A stretch of 64,000 nucleotides of DNA. Origin: Arthrobacter sp. FB24 (GTDB taxonomy: Bacteria; Actinomycetota; Actinomycetes; Actinomycetales; Micrococcaceae). A program made the position numbers and the translations under genes. Numbering within the stretch: position 1 is the first letter of the stretch; each line of letters begins with the position of its first letter. The notes beneath the pieces were generated by a model. The model saw only the letters and a list, made by a program, of their open reading frames with translations. It had not been told where the DNA came from and did not search any database. The DNA is taken from the NCBI RefSeq assembly GCF_000196235.1, contig NC_008541.1, positions 2,170,001 through 2,234,000 of the forward strand. The letters are read 5' to 3'. Of the stretch, positions 8,844-19,593 are shown in pieces.

Positions 8844-8912
8844 CCCGCACCACACCAAGAACGCCTGAATTTCCTCACCGCTCAGAGACCCCTCCCCCTG
8901 AAAGGGACGATC

Positions 8913-10529
8913 ATGACCGAAATTGTTGACCAGTCAGTTCCCGCTACCGATTCCTCGGCGTCCTCCACGCCGTCGATGAGTGAGAGAACAACGCCGGCGA
9001 ATCCGAAGATGCCGATGACCGGGGATGAGTACATTAAGTCTTTACAGGATGACCGCGAGGTCTGGATTTACGGTGAGCGTGTCAAGGACGTGACTACCCA
9101 CCCGGCGTTCCGGAACTCGATCAGGATGGCCGCCCGGCTGTACGACGCAATGCACAAGCCCGAGATGCAGGACAAGCTGATGGTGCCCACGGACACCGGC
9201 TCCGGTGGCAAGACGATGTCCTTCTTCCGCACCCCGCACAGCGTCGAGGATCTGAAGAAGGACCGCTTAGCGATCGAGACCTGGTCCCGCATGAGCTACG
9301 GATGGCTGGGCCGCTCACCGGATTACAAGGCCGCGTTCCTGGGCACCTTGGGCGGCAACACGGACTTCTACGATCCGTTCCAGGAGAACGCCAAGCGCTG
9401 GTACAAGGAATCTCAGGAGAAGGTCCTGTACTGGAACCATGCGATCATCAACCCGCCGGTGGACCGGCACCTCCCGGCGGACCAGGTCGGCGATGTGTTC
9501 ATGAAGGTCGAGAAGGAAACCGGCTCGGGCCTGATCGTCTCCGGTGCAAAGGTCGTTGCCACCGGGTCCGCGATCACCAACTACAATTTCATCGCGCACT
9601 ACGGCCTGCCGATCAAGCGCAAGGAATTCGCACTGATCTGCACCGTGCCGATGGACGCCCCGGGTGTGAAGCTGATCAGCCGGGCCTCCTACGCCCACCA
9701 GGCCGCTGTGATGGGCACCCCGTTCGACTACCCGCTGTCGAGCCGGATGGACGAGAACGACTCTGTCTTCATCTTCGACAAGGTCCTAATCCCGTGGGAG
9801 AACGTCTTCGCCTACGGGGACGTGGAGAAGATCAACAACTTCTTCCCGCAGACCGGCTTCATCAACCGCTTCACCTTCCAGGGTGTGATCCGTCTCGCCA
9901 CCAAGCTCGACTTCATCGCCGGGCTGCTGATGAAGGCCCTGGAAGTCGCCGGAACGCAGGACTTCCGCGGCGTCCAGACCCGGGTGGGCGAGGTCCTGGG
10001 CTGGCGCAACATGTTCCATGCGTTGATCGACGGCATGACCCTGAACCCCGACCAGGGCCCCAACGGCACCGTGCTGCCCAAGCTCGACTACGGACTGTCC
10101 TACCGGATGTTCATGGCCATCGGCTACCCGCGGATCAAGGAAATCATCGAACAAGACGTCGCATCCGGCCTGATCTACCTGAACTCCTCAGCCCTGGACT
10201 TCAAGACCCCGGAAATCCGGCCCTACCTGGACAAGTACATCCGCGGCTCTGACGGCGTAGAGGCCGTGGATCGGGTCAAGTTGATGAAGCTGCTCTGGGA
10301 CTCCATCGGCACCGAGTTTGGCGGCCGGCATGAACTCTACGAGCGGAACTACTCCGGCAACCACGAGAATGTGAAGGCCGAGATCCTCTTCGCCGCGCAG
10401 GCCCAGGGCACCACGGACTACATGAAGGGCTTCGCTGACCAGTGCCTCGCCGAATACGACCTGGACGGCTGGACCGTGCCCGACCTGATCAGCAACGACG
10501 ACGTCAGCCTCTTCCTCAAGCGCAGCTAG
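8913..10529 (+). CDS. FADH2-dependent phenol monooxygenase (HpaB/PheA1/TftD family oxygenase)
   Basis: This 538-aa oxygenase uses reduced FAD from the flavin reductase upstream to hydroxylate phenols. The HpaB N-terminal domain (about residues 35-300, starting near [23 protein letters not shown]) and C-terminal helical domain (about 310-520) are both full length. The protein resembles Rhodococcus PheA1 phenol hydroxylases and Arthrobacter chlorophenol monooxygenases. The latter can turn 4-substituted phenols into hydroquinone and hydroxyquinol. GAAAGGGA precedes the ATG. A 12-bp hairpin 13 nt after the stop probably ends this transcript. Substrate choice between phenol, 4-chlorophenol and 4-nitrophenol is unresolved. 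Confidence 0.88.
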   Translation: MTEIVDQSVPATDSSASSTPSMSERTTPANPKMPMTGDEYIKSLQDDREVWIYGERVKDVTTHPAFRNSIRMAARLYDAMHKPEMQDKLMVPTDTGSGGKTMSFFRTPHSVEDLKKDRLAIETWSRMSYGWLGRSPDYKAAFLGTLGGNTDFYDPFQENAKRWYKESQEKVLYWNHAIINPPVDRHLPADQVGDVFMKVEKETGSGLIVSGAKVVATGSAITNYNFIAHYGLPIKRKEFALICTVPMDAPGVKLISRASYAHQAAVMGTPFDYPLSSRMDENDSVFIFDKVLIPWENVFAYGDVEKINNFFPQTGFINRFTFQGVIRLATKLDFIAGLLMKALEVAGTQDFRGVQTRVGEVLGWRNMFHALIDGMTLNPDQGPNGTVLPKLDYGLSYRMFMAIGYPRIKEIIEQDVASGLIYLNSSALDFKTPEIRPYLDKYIRGSDGVEAVDRVKLMKLLWDSIGTEFGGRHELYERNYSGNHENVKAEILFAAQAQGTTDYMKGFADQCLAEYDLDGWTVPDLISNDDVSLFLKRS

Positions 10530-10542
10530 ATCAATTCCGGAT

Positions 10543-10578
10543 GAGCGGCGCTCCGAGTCCACGTTGGGAGCGCCGCTC
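10543..10578 (+). terminator. 12-bp stem hairpin after the phenol monooxygenase gene
   Basis: GAGCGGCGCTCC (10543-10554) pairs perfectly with GGAGCGCCGCTC (10567-10578) around a 12-nt loop. It lies 13 nt past the stop codon, so the maleylacetate reductase gene downstream probably has its own promoter or depends on read-through. Confidence 0.6.
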
Positions 10579-10739
10579 ACGCGGCAAGAGACATCGTTGG
10601 CCGCATGAAGAGTTCGTGCTCATCCGCTCGGCGTGGCCGGATGATATCAGGAAATGTCTTTCAACGAAGCGGCCGCCAGCACCTGAGCCGCCGACTGCAC
10701 GGCGCCCGAAGCCGCAATCGTGAACCGGAAGGACTGACT

Positions 10740-11816
10740 ATGGGTCTGGCTTTTGAGCATGTGACTCTGGGCCAGCGTGTCCTCTTCGGCACCGGCACGG
10801 CCGCTCCGAGCCTCGCCTCCGAAGTGGCCCGCCTAGGTGCGCGGCGCGTGATGGTGATCACCTCGAACCGCGCGAGGGAAACGGCATACAGAATAGCTGC
10901 CGACGTCGAGGTGGCGCTGTGGCACCACGACGTGGCGATGCACGTGCCCATAGAAACCGCACGGAAGGCCCGCGCCGCCGCGGGTGAGCACGGCATCGAC
11001 CTGCTTGTCTGTGTGGGCGGGGGTTCGACGACGGGACTCGCTAAGGCGATCGCGATGACCTTGCGCCTGCCGATCATTGCCGTGCCCACCACCTATGCGG
11101 GCTCGGAAGCCACCAACGTGTGGGGCCTAACCGAAGCATCTCGAAAAACCACCGGAGTGGACGATGCCGTCCTGCCCGTCACCGTCATCTACGACGCGGC
11201 ACTGACGCTAGCCCTGCCGGTGGCCATGTCCGTTGCCTCCGGACTGAACGGCATTGCACACTGCATCGACTCCATGTGGGCCCCCGGCGCAGACCCCATC
11301 AACGCAGCGCTCGGCGCCGAAGGCATCCGCGCCCTCAGCCACGGCCTGCCCCTCATCGCCGAAGACCCCGCAGGTACCGAGGGGCGCGAGCAGGCCCTGT
11401 ATGGCGCCTACCTCTCCGCCGTCGCGTTCGCGTCCGCCGGCTCCGGGTTGCACCACAAAATCTGCCATGTCCTGGGCGGCGCTTTCAACCTCCCCCATGC
11501 CCAGGTCCACGCCACCGTACTTCCTTACGTTCTCGCGTTCAACGCCCCCTATGCTTCCGACTCCGAAGCTCGCATCGCCGCAGCGTTCGGCACAGCCGAC
11601 GCACTGACCGGACTACAGGAACTGCGCAATCGTCTTGACGCACCCAAAGCTCTGTCTGACTACGGTTTGACCGCGGACGGGGCCGCCGAAGCCGCCGCCG
11701 TCGTCCAGCCGACCGTACCGGCATCGAACCCCCGCCCCGTCACGACCGAGAACCTCACCCGCCTCCTCCAGGCAGCACTGAGCGGCGAGGACCCCCGGTG
11801 CCTCCTGGAGCATTGA
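10740..11816 (+). CDS. Maleylacetate reductase
   Basis: This iron-type alcohol dehydrogenase family enzyme reduces maleylacetate to 3-oxoadipate with NAD(P)H. The 358-aa protein has the nucleotide-binding GGGST at 93-97 and the family stretch PTTYAGSEATNVWG. The metal-site region is HHKICHVLGG. GGAAGGA lies 6 nt before the ATG at 10740; a longer frame upstream starts inside non-coding sequence and is rejected. The enzyme serves the hydroxyquinol and chlorocatechol branches. However, no hydroxyquinol dioxygenase or dienelactone hydrolase gene is present nearby, so its substrate must come from genes elsewhere or from a dehalogenating branch of the cat genes. Confidence 0.9.
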   Translation: MGLAFEHVTLGQRVLFGTGTAAPSLASEVARLGARRVMVITSNRARETAYRIAADVEVALWHHDVAMHVPIETARKARAAAGEHGIDLLVCVGGGSTTGLAKAIAMTLRLPIIAVPTTYAGSEATNVWGLTEASRKTTGVDDAVLPVTVIYDAALTLALPVAMSVASGLNGIAHCIDSMWAPGADPINAALGAEGIRALSHGLPLIAEDPAGTEGREQALYGAYLSAVAFASAGSGLHHKICHVLGGAFNLPHAQVHATVLPYVLAFNAPYASDSEARIAAAFGTADALTGLQELRNRLDAPKALSDYGLTADGAAEAAAVVQPTVPASNPRPVTTENLTRLLQAALSGEDPRCLLEH

Positions 11817-11821
11817 CCTCC

Positions 11822-11842
11822 TCGATCCCGGGCCGGGATCGA
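11822..11842. terminator. Short GC-rich palindrome after the maleylacetate reductase gene
   Basis: TCGATCCCGG and CCGGGATCGA flank a single G, a 10-bp inverted repeat 5 nt after the stop codon. It is a plausible terminator but the central loop must open several pairs. Confidence 0.45.
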
Positions 11843-11921
11843 TTGCTGAGAGTGGCGCACATCGGGACTGTCTGGATAACGGTCGATTCACACTTGGCCC
11901 GACACGCCGGTAGGAGCCTGG

Positions 11922-11953
<32 letters not shown>

Positions 11954-11961
11954 GACCGATC

Positions 11962-12052
11962 ATGAGCGACGCCATGGATCCCATGGCGACTGATGCGGAT
12001 CAGCAAGAGCTAGCGCAGCAGCTCCCGGCCCAGGCCAGGAGGCTGCCCGGTT
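11962..12052 (+). mobile_element. N-terminal remnant of an IS256-family transposase
   Basis: The first ~27 codons (MSDAMDPMATDADQQELAQQ, then LPAQARR) match, from memory, the opening of actinobacterial IS256-family transposases, which continue with a long catalytic domain. After about residue 28 the similarity stops and the remaining ~375 residues are absent. No terminal inverted repeats or target duplication were found. The adjacent 30-G run and lack of a gene up to 12231 fit a decayed insertion site. Confidence 0.45.
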
Positions 12053-12230
12053 GGGGTCGCCGAAGTGGGCAAAAAAGGAGATGTGCACGATGTGCACACC
12101 TTGGGCTTCGGATCGGGTCGTGCTGGTGCCGGACTGAGCTGGATTGTCGATTTTTGCGGGGGAGTGGCGGATATTCAAGCGCTGGAGCAGTCGGTGGTGT
12201 TGAGCATGCCTCGGCCCCGAGTCCGTGGAT

Positions 12231-14348
12231 TCAACGAACCCTCCGCGGCCCTTTGCGATACCGGGGGTGGGCTGCCACTCGGATGGCGTAACGAATAGGG
12301 ACTACCAAGCCGACAAGCATTATTGAGACCGCAAGACCACGCGCCATGGCGGGAGACCAGATGGACAAAAGAACGTCCAACGGGGCCGAGTCTGTGCTTG
12401 CGAACCAGAAAACAGCCACGCCGAGGGCACATAGGCCCAAGCTCAATGGCCCGGCGATGAATACTTGCGCTGGACCAGTGACGGGGTTGATTAAGCAGAG
12501 AATTGCCCCCGAGGCTATCCAACAGACCACGGTCGTCCATACCCAAATGTAATTAGCCTGGGCAGCAGCGCCATTTGAATTGATAGGACTGATGAGCAGC
12601 AGTTGCGAGACCAGGAAAATGCTCCCCGCAAGGCCTGCCGCGAAGCCCAAAAACAGCGGAAAACGGAGCGTACTGCCGGTCGCTGAAAGCGCGGGCCTCG
12701 AATGTGTTGATCCGGATGTATGGCCCGGGAAGTACATCCAATCCCTGGTTCCGCGCCGACGTGACGTGGGTTCCATGAGCGAGGCGAGCAATGCAACGAC
12801 AGTCAGCAACACTGCCAAAGCAATTCCTGGCCATTCGTCGTAGCCATACTGTGTCCATAGGTAGGCCCCCGAATACCCGAAGCCCGTCAACGCTAGGTCC
12901 AGGCTGTCTCCCATCCAGGTTGCCACTAGAAAGATAGCGATGTTCAGCACTACGGCAGGTAACCAGAAGTGCCAAGGTCGTGTCACAAGATGCGCTAAGG
13001 GCAGGCACACAGCTCCGAAGGCTGCGCAGATAAAGACTGTTCCAAGACCGACAACTATGGGGGCGATCAACGTCATGGGGTCGAACGCGGCGGAGACGTC
13101 CTGACCGATCCCTGCCAACGAGACGAGTTGTCCAAGGGCCAATCCCATTGACACACCCACTGCCGTCGTAAAGACTCCGTGCAGCCTCTGCAAACCGGGC
13201 CCATCGGTTCCACGAGCCAAGGTATCAACGAATTGTGATCTCCAGACGTCGAGACCGACGGTCAATCCCAGGAGTGAACCCGTCACGGCCGCTGATGTCC
13301 AGATTCCGCCGAGAGTGATGTCTGTTCCAGCCAGCAGTGGCGTCGCTGTGCTGACCACGAGTGGACCCAGAACTCCGGCTAGGAATCCTGCGGAGAGGGC
13401 TTGGAGAAGGCTGCTGCCGGCCGCCAGATGCGGTGACTCAAGGACATCGAGCCGTTCGCTCCGCGTCGGATGGCGCATTCGCAAGCGCCGAAGCCAATTG
13501 CGGGGAATGCCCGCGCCCAGCAGGCCCAAACCGGACCTTACTGCCTCAAACGATGGCAGCTCAGCAGTAGCTCGAAGGTCCGCGTCATGCTCACGTGCCC
13601 TTAGCAAAGCGGCCGTCACGATCTCCACGACAACGGCAAGCAAAGCCGCGCGCCAAAGATAGAAGGGGAGAATGGAAGGGCCCTCCCACAAAGCCCCCAC
13701 TATAGGGAACAAAAGGACAAGGAGCGCCACATACCAAGCGCTACGTGCCATCCAGGCCAGTTCTACGTCCCGGTGCCGGATGTGCGCGAACTCGTGGAGC
13801 AGCACGCCATCCGCCGGCCCTGGCCGCACCAATAAGCCCACGATCTTTGGTGGAAGCGCTACAGCGGGCGAACCCGGTCTCCCGAACGAGAAGGCATCGC
13901 CCATCCTGGCAGGTCCGATGTACAGTTTGGGCATCCGGAGCAAACCTGCCTGCGAAGCCAACTCAGCAAAGCGCTTAACCACCGCCTCATGCTTTGCCAT
14001 CGGCGGCTTGAGTAAACGGCGGCGCCTGATCACAGAGGGGACGGCGAATAGCACCACGACAGCGAGCCCGGCCACCAAAAGTGCACCCGCCAGTGACCAC
14101 AAACCACGTCTGAACTCCGCGGGTGCCGTGCAGCCCCGCTGCTGATCAACTTCCAAGGGAAGGCAGCCTTTGAGCGCCTGAATCCACTCTTTCCCGAGGA
14201 CCACGTTGTGCATCCAGGACCCCACGAACAGTCCAACGGCAAGGAGCGCGGCAATGAAAAGGAGATACAAGCCCGTAGTCGGTGCCGGAAATGCAAGTAC
14301 ATTGACGCGGGGAACCACCGCGGGTGATGCTAACGGCTTCTTTTCCAC
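12231..14348 (-). CDS. M48-type membrane zinc metalloprotease with many transmembrane segments
   Basis: This 705-aa polytopic membrane protein carries the zinc-protease motif HEFAH followed by IRHRD at roughly residue 190, in the sequence DGVLLHEFAHIRHRDVELAW, as in HtpX/Ste24-like (M48) peptidases. Two hydrophobic segments precede the motif and about ten follow it, many more than in HtpX. The C-terminal membrane domain is of unknown role. The start is GTG at 14348 with AAGGGG 5 nt upstream. A 162-aa gene lies 41 nt upstream in the same direction and is probably co-transcribed. A role in membrane-protein quality control is possible; the substrate is unknown. Confidence 0.75.
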   Translation of the reverse strand: MEKKPLASPAVVPRVNVLAFPAPTTGLYLLFIAALLAVGLFVGSWMHNVVLGKEWIQALKGCLPLEVDQQRGCTAPAEFRRGLWSLAGALLVAGLAVVVLFAVPSVIRRRRLLKPPMAKHEAVVKRFAELASQAGLLRMPKLYIGPARMGDAFSFGRPGSPAVALPPKIVGLLVRPGPADGVLLHEFAHIRHRDVELAWMARSAWYVALLVLLFPIVGALWEGPSILPFYLWRAALLAVVVEIVTAALLRAREHDADLRATAELPSFEAVRSGLGLLGAGIPRNWLRRLRMRHPTRSERLDVLESPHLAAGSSLLQALSAGFLAGVLGPLVVSTATPLLAGTDITLGGIWTSAAVTGSLLGLTVGLDVWRSQFVDTLARGTDGPGLQRLHGVFTTAVGVSMGLALGQLVSLAGIGQDVSAAFDPMTLIAPIVVGLGTVFICAAFGAVCLPLAHLVTRPWHFWLPAVVLNIAIFLVATWMGDSLDLALTGFGYSGAYLWTQYGYDEWPGIALAVLLTVVALLASLMEPTSRRRGTRDWMYFPGHTSGSTHSRPALSATGSTLRFPLFLGFAAGLAGSIFLVSQLLLISPINSNGAAAQANYIWVWTTVVCWIASGAILCLINPVTGPAQVFIAGPLSLGLCALGVAVFWFASTDSAPLDVLLSIWSPAMARGLAVSIMLVGLVVPIRYAIRVAAHPRYRKGPRRVR

Positions 14349-14389
14349 ACTCTCACCCCTTCTATAAGGGTCTGCAGGCTAAAGAAGAA

Positions 14390-14878
14390 CTAGTTGCCAA
14401 GCACGCCAATGATTGCGTTTCCCAACAGGACAGCTCTGTCCTCGTCGAGCCCCAATCGGGCGGCCTGCTCTCTGGCAGCCATAAAAATTCGCGTCCGTTG
14501 TTCCTTAGTTAGCTCCACCTCATCCGGTGGAGATGCTTGGGCGGTGCGCGCCCGCAGCACCCGCTTCAGGGCGCCCGAGACTGCAGACTTGGCCTGATCT
14601 TTGGCGACGTCGCGCAGCAGGTCGCCGACGAAACCAATGACAAACTCGGCCAGGGCCAGGGCGAAGGGAGTCAACAGGGCCAGTTCAAGACCGAACCCTA
14701 CTGCTTCGTCCTTCTTGTTGAGCATTAGAGTCGATTGTGGATCTGCGTAGTACTCCTCAGCGACTTCGTCGAACGTCAACAATTCATCAGGTGCCGCACG
14801 CTCTATGACCAACCTGGCCATCTGGCTACTCAACTCGCGTGATTCGTCCGCTTGCTGGTCCGTTCGTGCCTCTCCCAT
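14390..14878 (-). CDS. Hypothetical protein (162 aa) with a hydrophobic segment, partner of the M48-type protease
   Basis: I do not recognise this family. The N-terminal ~60 residues are charged and acidic. Residues about 60-90 (GFGLELALLTPFALALAEFVIGFVG) form one or two membrane helices. The C-terminal part is basic then helical, ending in EDRAVLLGNAIIGVLGN. AAGGGAG sits 6 nt before the ATG. The stop is 41 nt from the protease start, so the two are very likely one operon; the protein may be a regulator or substrate of the protease. Confidence 0.65.
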   Translation of the reverse strand: MGEARTDQQADESRELSSQMARLVIERAAPDELLTFDEVAEEYYADPQSTLMLNKKDEAVGFGLELALLTPFALALAEFVIGFVGDLLRDVAKDQAKSAVSGALKRVLRARTAQASPPDEVELTKEQRTRIFMAAREQAARLGLDEDRAVLLGNAIIGVLGN

Positions 14879-15269
14879 GGGTTCTCCCTTGATGAGATTC
14901 AGCCAGACTGTGAGGCGTCTGTGGTGGGAGATATCTTCCCGTTAAGAGGGACGGACTACAAGTGCTGCGGAGGCTCCTTGCCGCAATCGGCAGAAGGCTG
15001 ACACTGAGCGATCCACCCTAGTTCCAACCGTGAAGTTGCGCATTCCCATCAGCGAAGCCGGGCCCTCTGATCTGGTGATTCCCGCCCGGCCTCGACCTCA
15101 TCCTCGACGATATCCAAGGCTGGCTCAAAGCGTAACCGCATACGCCGCAGGTGCGCCGGCCGATACCGGCGCGGGAGGACTGGCAGAAGGGGGGTATCCA
15201 GTCCGCCCGACTAATGAGGGAACCTGGATTGGCGGTCACAGAGGCCCGTCGACACTGCTCTGAGTGCCC
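14879..15269. other. Intergenic stretch, no gene seen
   Basis: The first part should carry the promoter of the leftward protease operon, but no clear boxes stand out. A short +frame ending LDLILDDIQGWLKA before a stop at about 15135 reads like the tail of a lost gene, without enough left to identify it. The remainder shows nothing recognisable. Confidence 0.4.
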
Positions 15270-17423
15270 TCATTCCCTTCCGGCAGTCCCGGGCGTCCTG
15301 AGCTTGAGGAGCTCATGGAGGGTCGGGCGCGCTTCGAGCCGGAGCCGGATGTCGTCTGGTAGTCCGTGGACGCTGACGGTTCCGGCGTCGATGTGGATGG
15401 AGATCCGGCCTTCGCCGGCGAACGGGACGTTGTCCAGATGGAAGTAGGTGTCCCGGGCGGGCAGGGTGGGGGCCAGCCACAGATCATCCCAAGGGAGCCC
15501 GGGGTCAAAGCGGAGGAGTGTCCGGATCAGTTGCACCGGCGCTGCGGAGGCCCAGGCCTGCGGGGAACAGGAGGCGGGGTAGGGGACGGGCGCGGGGTAC
15601 CTGCCCCGGTCCAGGCCGCAGAACAGTTCAGGCAGCCGGCCATTGAAGTGGTCTGCGGCTTCGAGGAGGGCATAGGCAATCTTCTGCGCCTCGGTGACAA
15701 ATCCGTATCGCATGAGGCCCGCCGCTGCGATGGCGTTGTCGTGCGGCCACACCGAGCCGTTGTGGTAGCTGGCAGGGTTGTAGGCACCCATATTGGATGC
15801 CAGCGTCCTGATACCCCAGCCGGTAAACATTTCAGGAGACATCAGGTGCTCGGCGACATGGACCGCCCTGTCATCGTCGACGATGCCGGCCCAGAGGCAA
15901 TGCCCCATGTTCGAGGCCAGGGCGTCAACGGGCTTTTTGTCTTTGTCCAGGGCGATCGCGAAGTATCCCCGATCCGGCAGCCAGAACCGGTCGTTGAAGG
16001 CCTGCTTGAGTCTGGATGCCTTGCCAACGCAGATCTCGGCGGTCTCCGCGTCGCCACTGGCACGGGCCAGCAGCGCCCTGCCCATGTATGCCGCATACGC
16101 GTAGCCTTGGACCTCGCCGAGAGCTATCGGCGGCTCGGCCAGGGTCCCGTCCGCGAAATTTATCCCGTCCCCGGAGTCCTTCCAGCCCTGGTTGCGCAGG
16201 CCGTGGTCGGTCTTCCGCTGATATTCGATGAATCCGTCACCGTCGCGGTCGCCGTATTCATCCATCCAGCTCAGCGCCCGGTCTGCCGCGGGAAGAAGAG
16301 CGCGGCACGCGGCGTCGTCGAGTCCCCATCTGCTGAGCTCCGCCAGCACGGCAACGAAGAGCGGCGTTGCATCCACCGAGCCGTAGTACACGCCGCTGCC
16401 GCCCAACGCCAGGCCATGGCTGGCCCCGAGCCGGACCTCATGAAGGATCCTCCCCGGTTCTTCTTCCGTGCCAGGGTCCACTTTTGTTCCCTGGTAGTCG
16501 GCCAATGTCAGCAGGGTTCCTCTCGCCAGGGACGGATCGAGAAGGAGAGACATGAACGAGGCGAACAGGCTGTCCCGGCCAAAAAGAGCCATGAACCAGG
16601 GCGCGCCCGCGGCCACAACCGCGCGGTCCGGGTGATCGGGGTTGAAGATACGCAGTGATCCCAGGTCATCCTGGCTGCGGCTGAATGTTCGCTCCACCGT
16701 CTCGTCCGAGAGCTCCGCGGTAGGCATGGCAGCCCTCCATTTCATCACGCGTTGAAAGGCGTCCGGCTGATGTCCCCGCAGCCCGGCGCCCCGGCCAACT
16801 GCCCCTGGCCGGCGCGGGACAGCCGAGAGGGTCACGGACCACGCGGTGTGGGACGGTACTTTCATCGCCACCAGGAGACGTCGTCCTTCAATTCTGGCGC
16901 CGGTCAGGGCGACCGTGATGCTCCGCTCGTCGCCGGGCCGTTCGGACTCAACGGTGAGCCGCTCCCGTGTCGCATGGCGGACGCGGCTGATGCGGTGCGC
17001 CTGCCGGCATTCCTTGACTTCGAAAAGGTCCGCAAAATCCGCGTCCGCCAGCACTTCGAGACGGCAGTGAAAAGGTTCCCGGGCGTAGTTGTGCACGGTA
17101 ATGGTCTCCGTCAGATTTGCCCCGAGCTGGCGGTCCCGCTCGACCAGTACGGAGCTGTCAGCATGATCGTGCCGCAGAGTCCGTCCCATGAAGACAGCAT
17201 GGAAAGGTTCCGGTGTCGCGGCCGAAAGCGCTTCAAGGGGTAAATCGTTTACGGTAAGTTTCCACTCGCTGAGATACCGGGTGTCCTCAAAGAAGACGCC
17301 CTGGGGTTTACTCGCTGACATGTCCCCGTTAGCGCTCGAAACGCAGAACGAAGTCCCCTGAACCAGGGTCACTTCTCCGGTCCCACCCCGGACCGCACTG
17401 TCATGGACGTTCCATCCGGGCAT
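15270..17423 (-). CDS. Glycogen-debranching-type glycosidase (GDE N-terminal domain plus amylo-alpha-1,6-glucosidase-like domain)
   Basis: This 717-aa protein has an N-terminal GDE_N_bis-type beta domain (about residues 15-210, beginning GTGEVTLVQGTSFCVSSANGD). A six-hairpin glycosidase domain follows (about 280-690). The GDSLFASFMSLL, YGDRDGDGFIEY, NQGWKDSGD and YNPASYHNGSVWPHDN stretches are characteristic of this family. It should act on alpha-glucans or related oligosaccharides; no secretion signal is seen, so the site is cytoplasmic. A paralogue lies at 42086-44254 on the same strand. The start codon has no obvious Shine-Dalgarno sequence. Confidence 0.82.
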   Translation of the reverse strand: MPGWNVHDSAVRGGTGEVTLVQGTSFCVSSANGDMSASKPQGVFFEDTRYLSEWKLTVNDLPLEALSAATPEPFHAVFMGRTLRHDHADSSVLVERDRQLGANLTETITVHNYAREPFHCRLEVLADADFADLFEVKECRQAHRISRVRHATRERLTVESERPGDERSITVALTGARIEGRRLLVAMKVPSHTAWSVTLSAVPRRPGAVGRGAGLRGHQPDAFQRVMKWRAAMPTAELSDETVERTFSRSQDDLGSLRIFNPDHPDRAVVAAGAPWFMALFGRDSLFASFMSLLLDPSLARGTLLTLADYQGTKVDPGTEEEPGRILHEVRLGASHGLALGGSGVYYGSVDATPLFVAVLAELSRWGLDDAACRALLPAADRALSWMDEYGDRDGDGFIEYQRKTDHGLRNQGWKDSGDGINFADGTLAEPPIALGEVQGYAYAAYMGRALLARASGDAETAEICVGKASRLKQAFNDRFWLPDRGYFAIALDKDKKPVDALASNMGHCLWAGIVDDDRAVHVAEHLMSPEMFTGWGIRTLASNMGAYNPASYHNGSVWPHDNAIAAAGLMRYGFVTEAQKIAYALLEAADHFNGRLPELFCGLDRGRYPAPVPYPASCSPQAWASAAPVQLIRTLLRFDPGLPWDDLWLAPTLPARDTYFHLDNVPFAGEGRISIHIDAGTVSVHGLPDDIRLRLEARPTLHELLKLRTPGTAGRE

Positions 17424-17614
17424 CTAATTGTCTTCCGTCAAGACCCCACCTGTATCCACACACTATGTAACGGGCTCATAAGCGCCAACAAGAGGCAACC
17501 GGCCCTGATTCACCGAGGCCCGGGAAGCGCGCAGAAGCGATTTCCCCGGTCCAACTTTCACCGCTCCGAGTGTCCGTCCCCGGCGGACGCCGCCGTGGAA
17601 CCGCCTGGAAGTAG

Positions 17615-19300
<1,686 letters not shown>

Positions 19301-19446
19301 TGTCTCCGGGCGGTCACAACGGCTCCACAGATGCCGCGAACCCCCAATCGAGGACTACGGAGAGAGAAACGTCAGTGGGCCGCGATCGCGGTGTCCTTGC
19401 GGAGTCTTCCGGGACGTGTCACCGTCGGCGCTCGCTGAGGGCGAAA

Positions 19447-19465
19447 GGCCCGGAGTGACCGGGCC
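19447..19465. terminator. Small hairpin downstream of rox
   Basis: GGCCCGG and CCGGGCC flank AGTGA, a 7-bp stem about 150 nt after the rox stop. The gap between rox and the next gene (292 bp) holds nothing else recognisable. Confidence 0.3.
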
Positions 19466-19593
19466 GATGAACGTTGGGGGGTCTGCCAGCCCGCTTAATT
19501 CCGTCGGCAAGGGCGTGCCGGGGGGGCATTTTCCCTAGCGGCGGAGGCGGCCGAGTGGGATGATTTGGTCATCCTTCGAATAGGGGGCCCATC

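Noticed and set aside
10605..10739. Upstream extension of maleylacetate reductase
   Set aside because: The family start MGLAFEHVTLGQRVLFG has its own GGAAGGA; the upstream part has no similarity to the enzyme.
12065..12298. 77-codon + frame after the transposase remnant
   Set aside because: No recognisable motif, it overlaps the 3' end of the opposite protease gene, and it lies in decayed sequence.
15366..16658. 430-codon open frame on the + strand
   Set aside because: It lies entirely opposite the debranching-type gene, whose motifs are unmistakable, and arises from high GC on the complementary strand.
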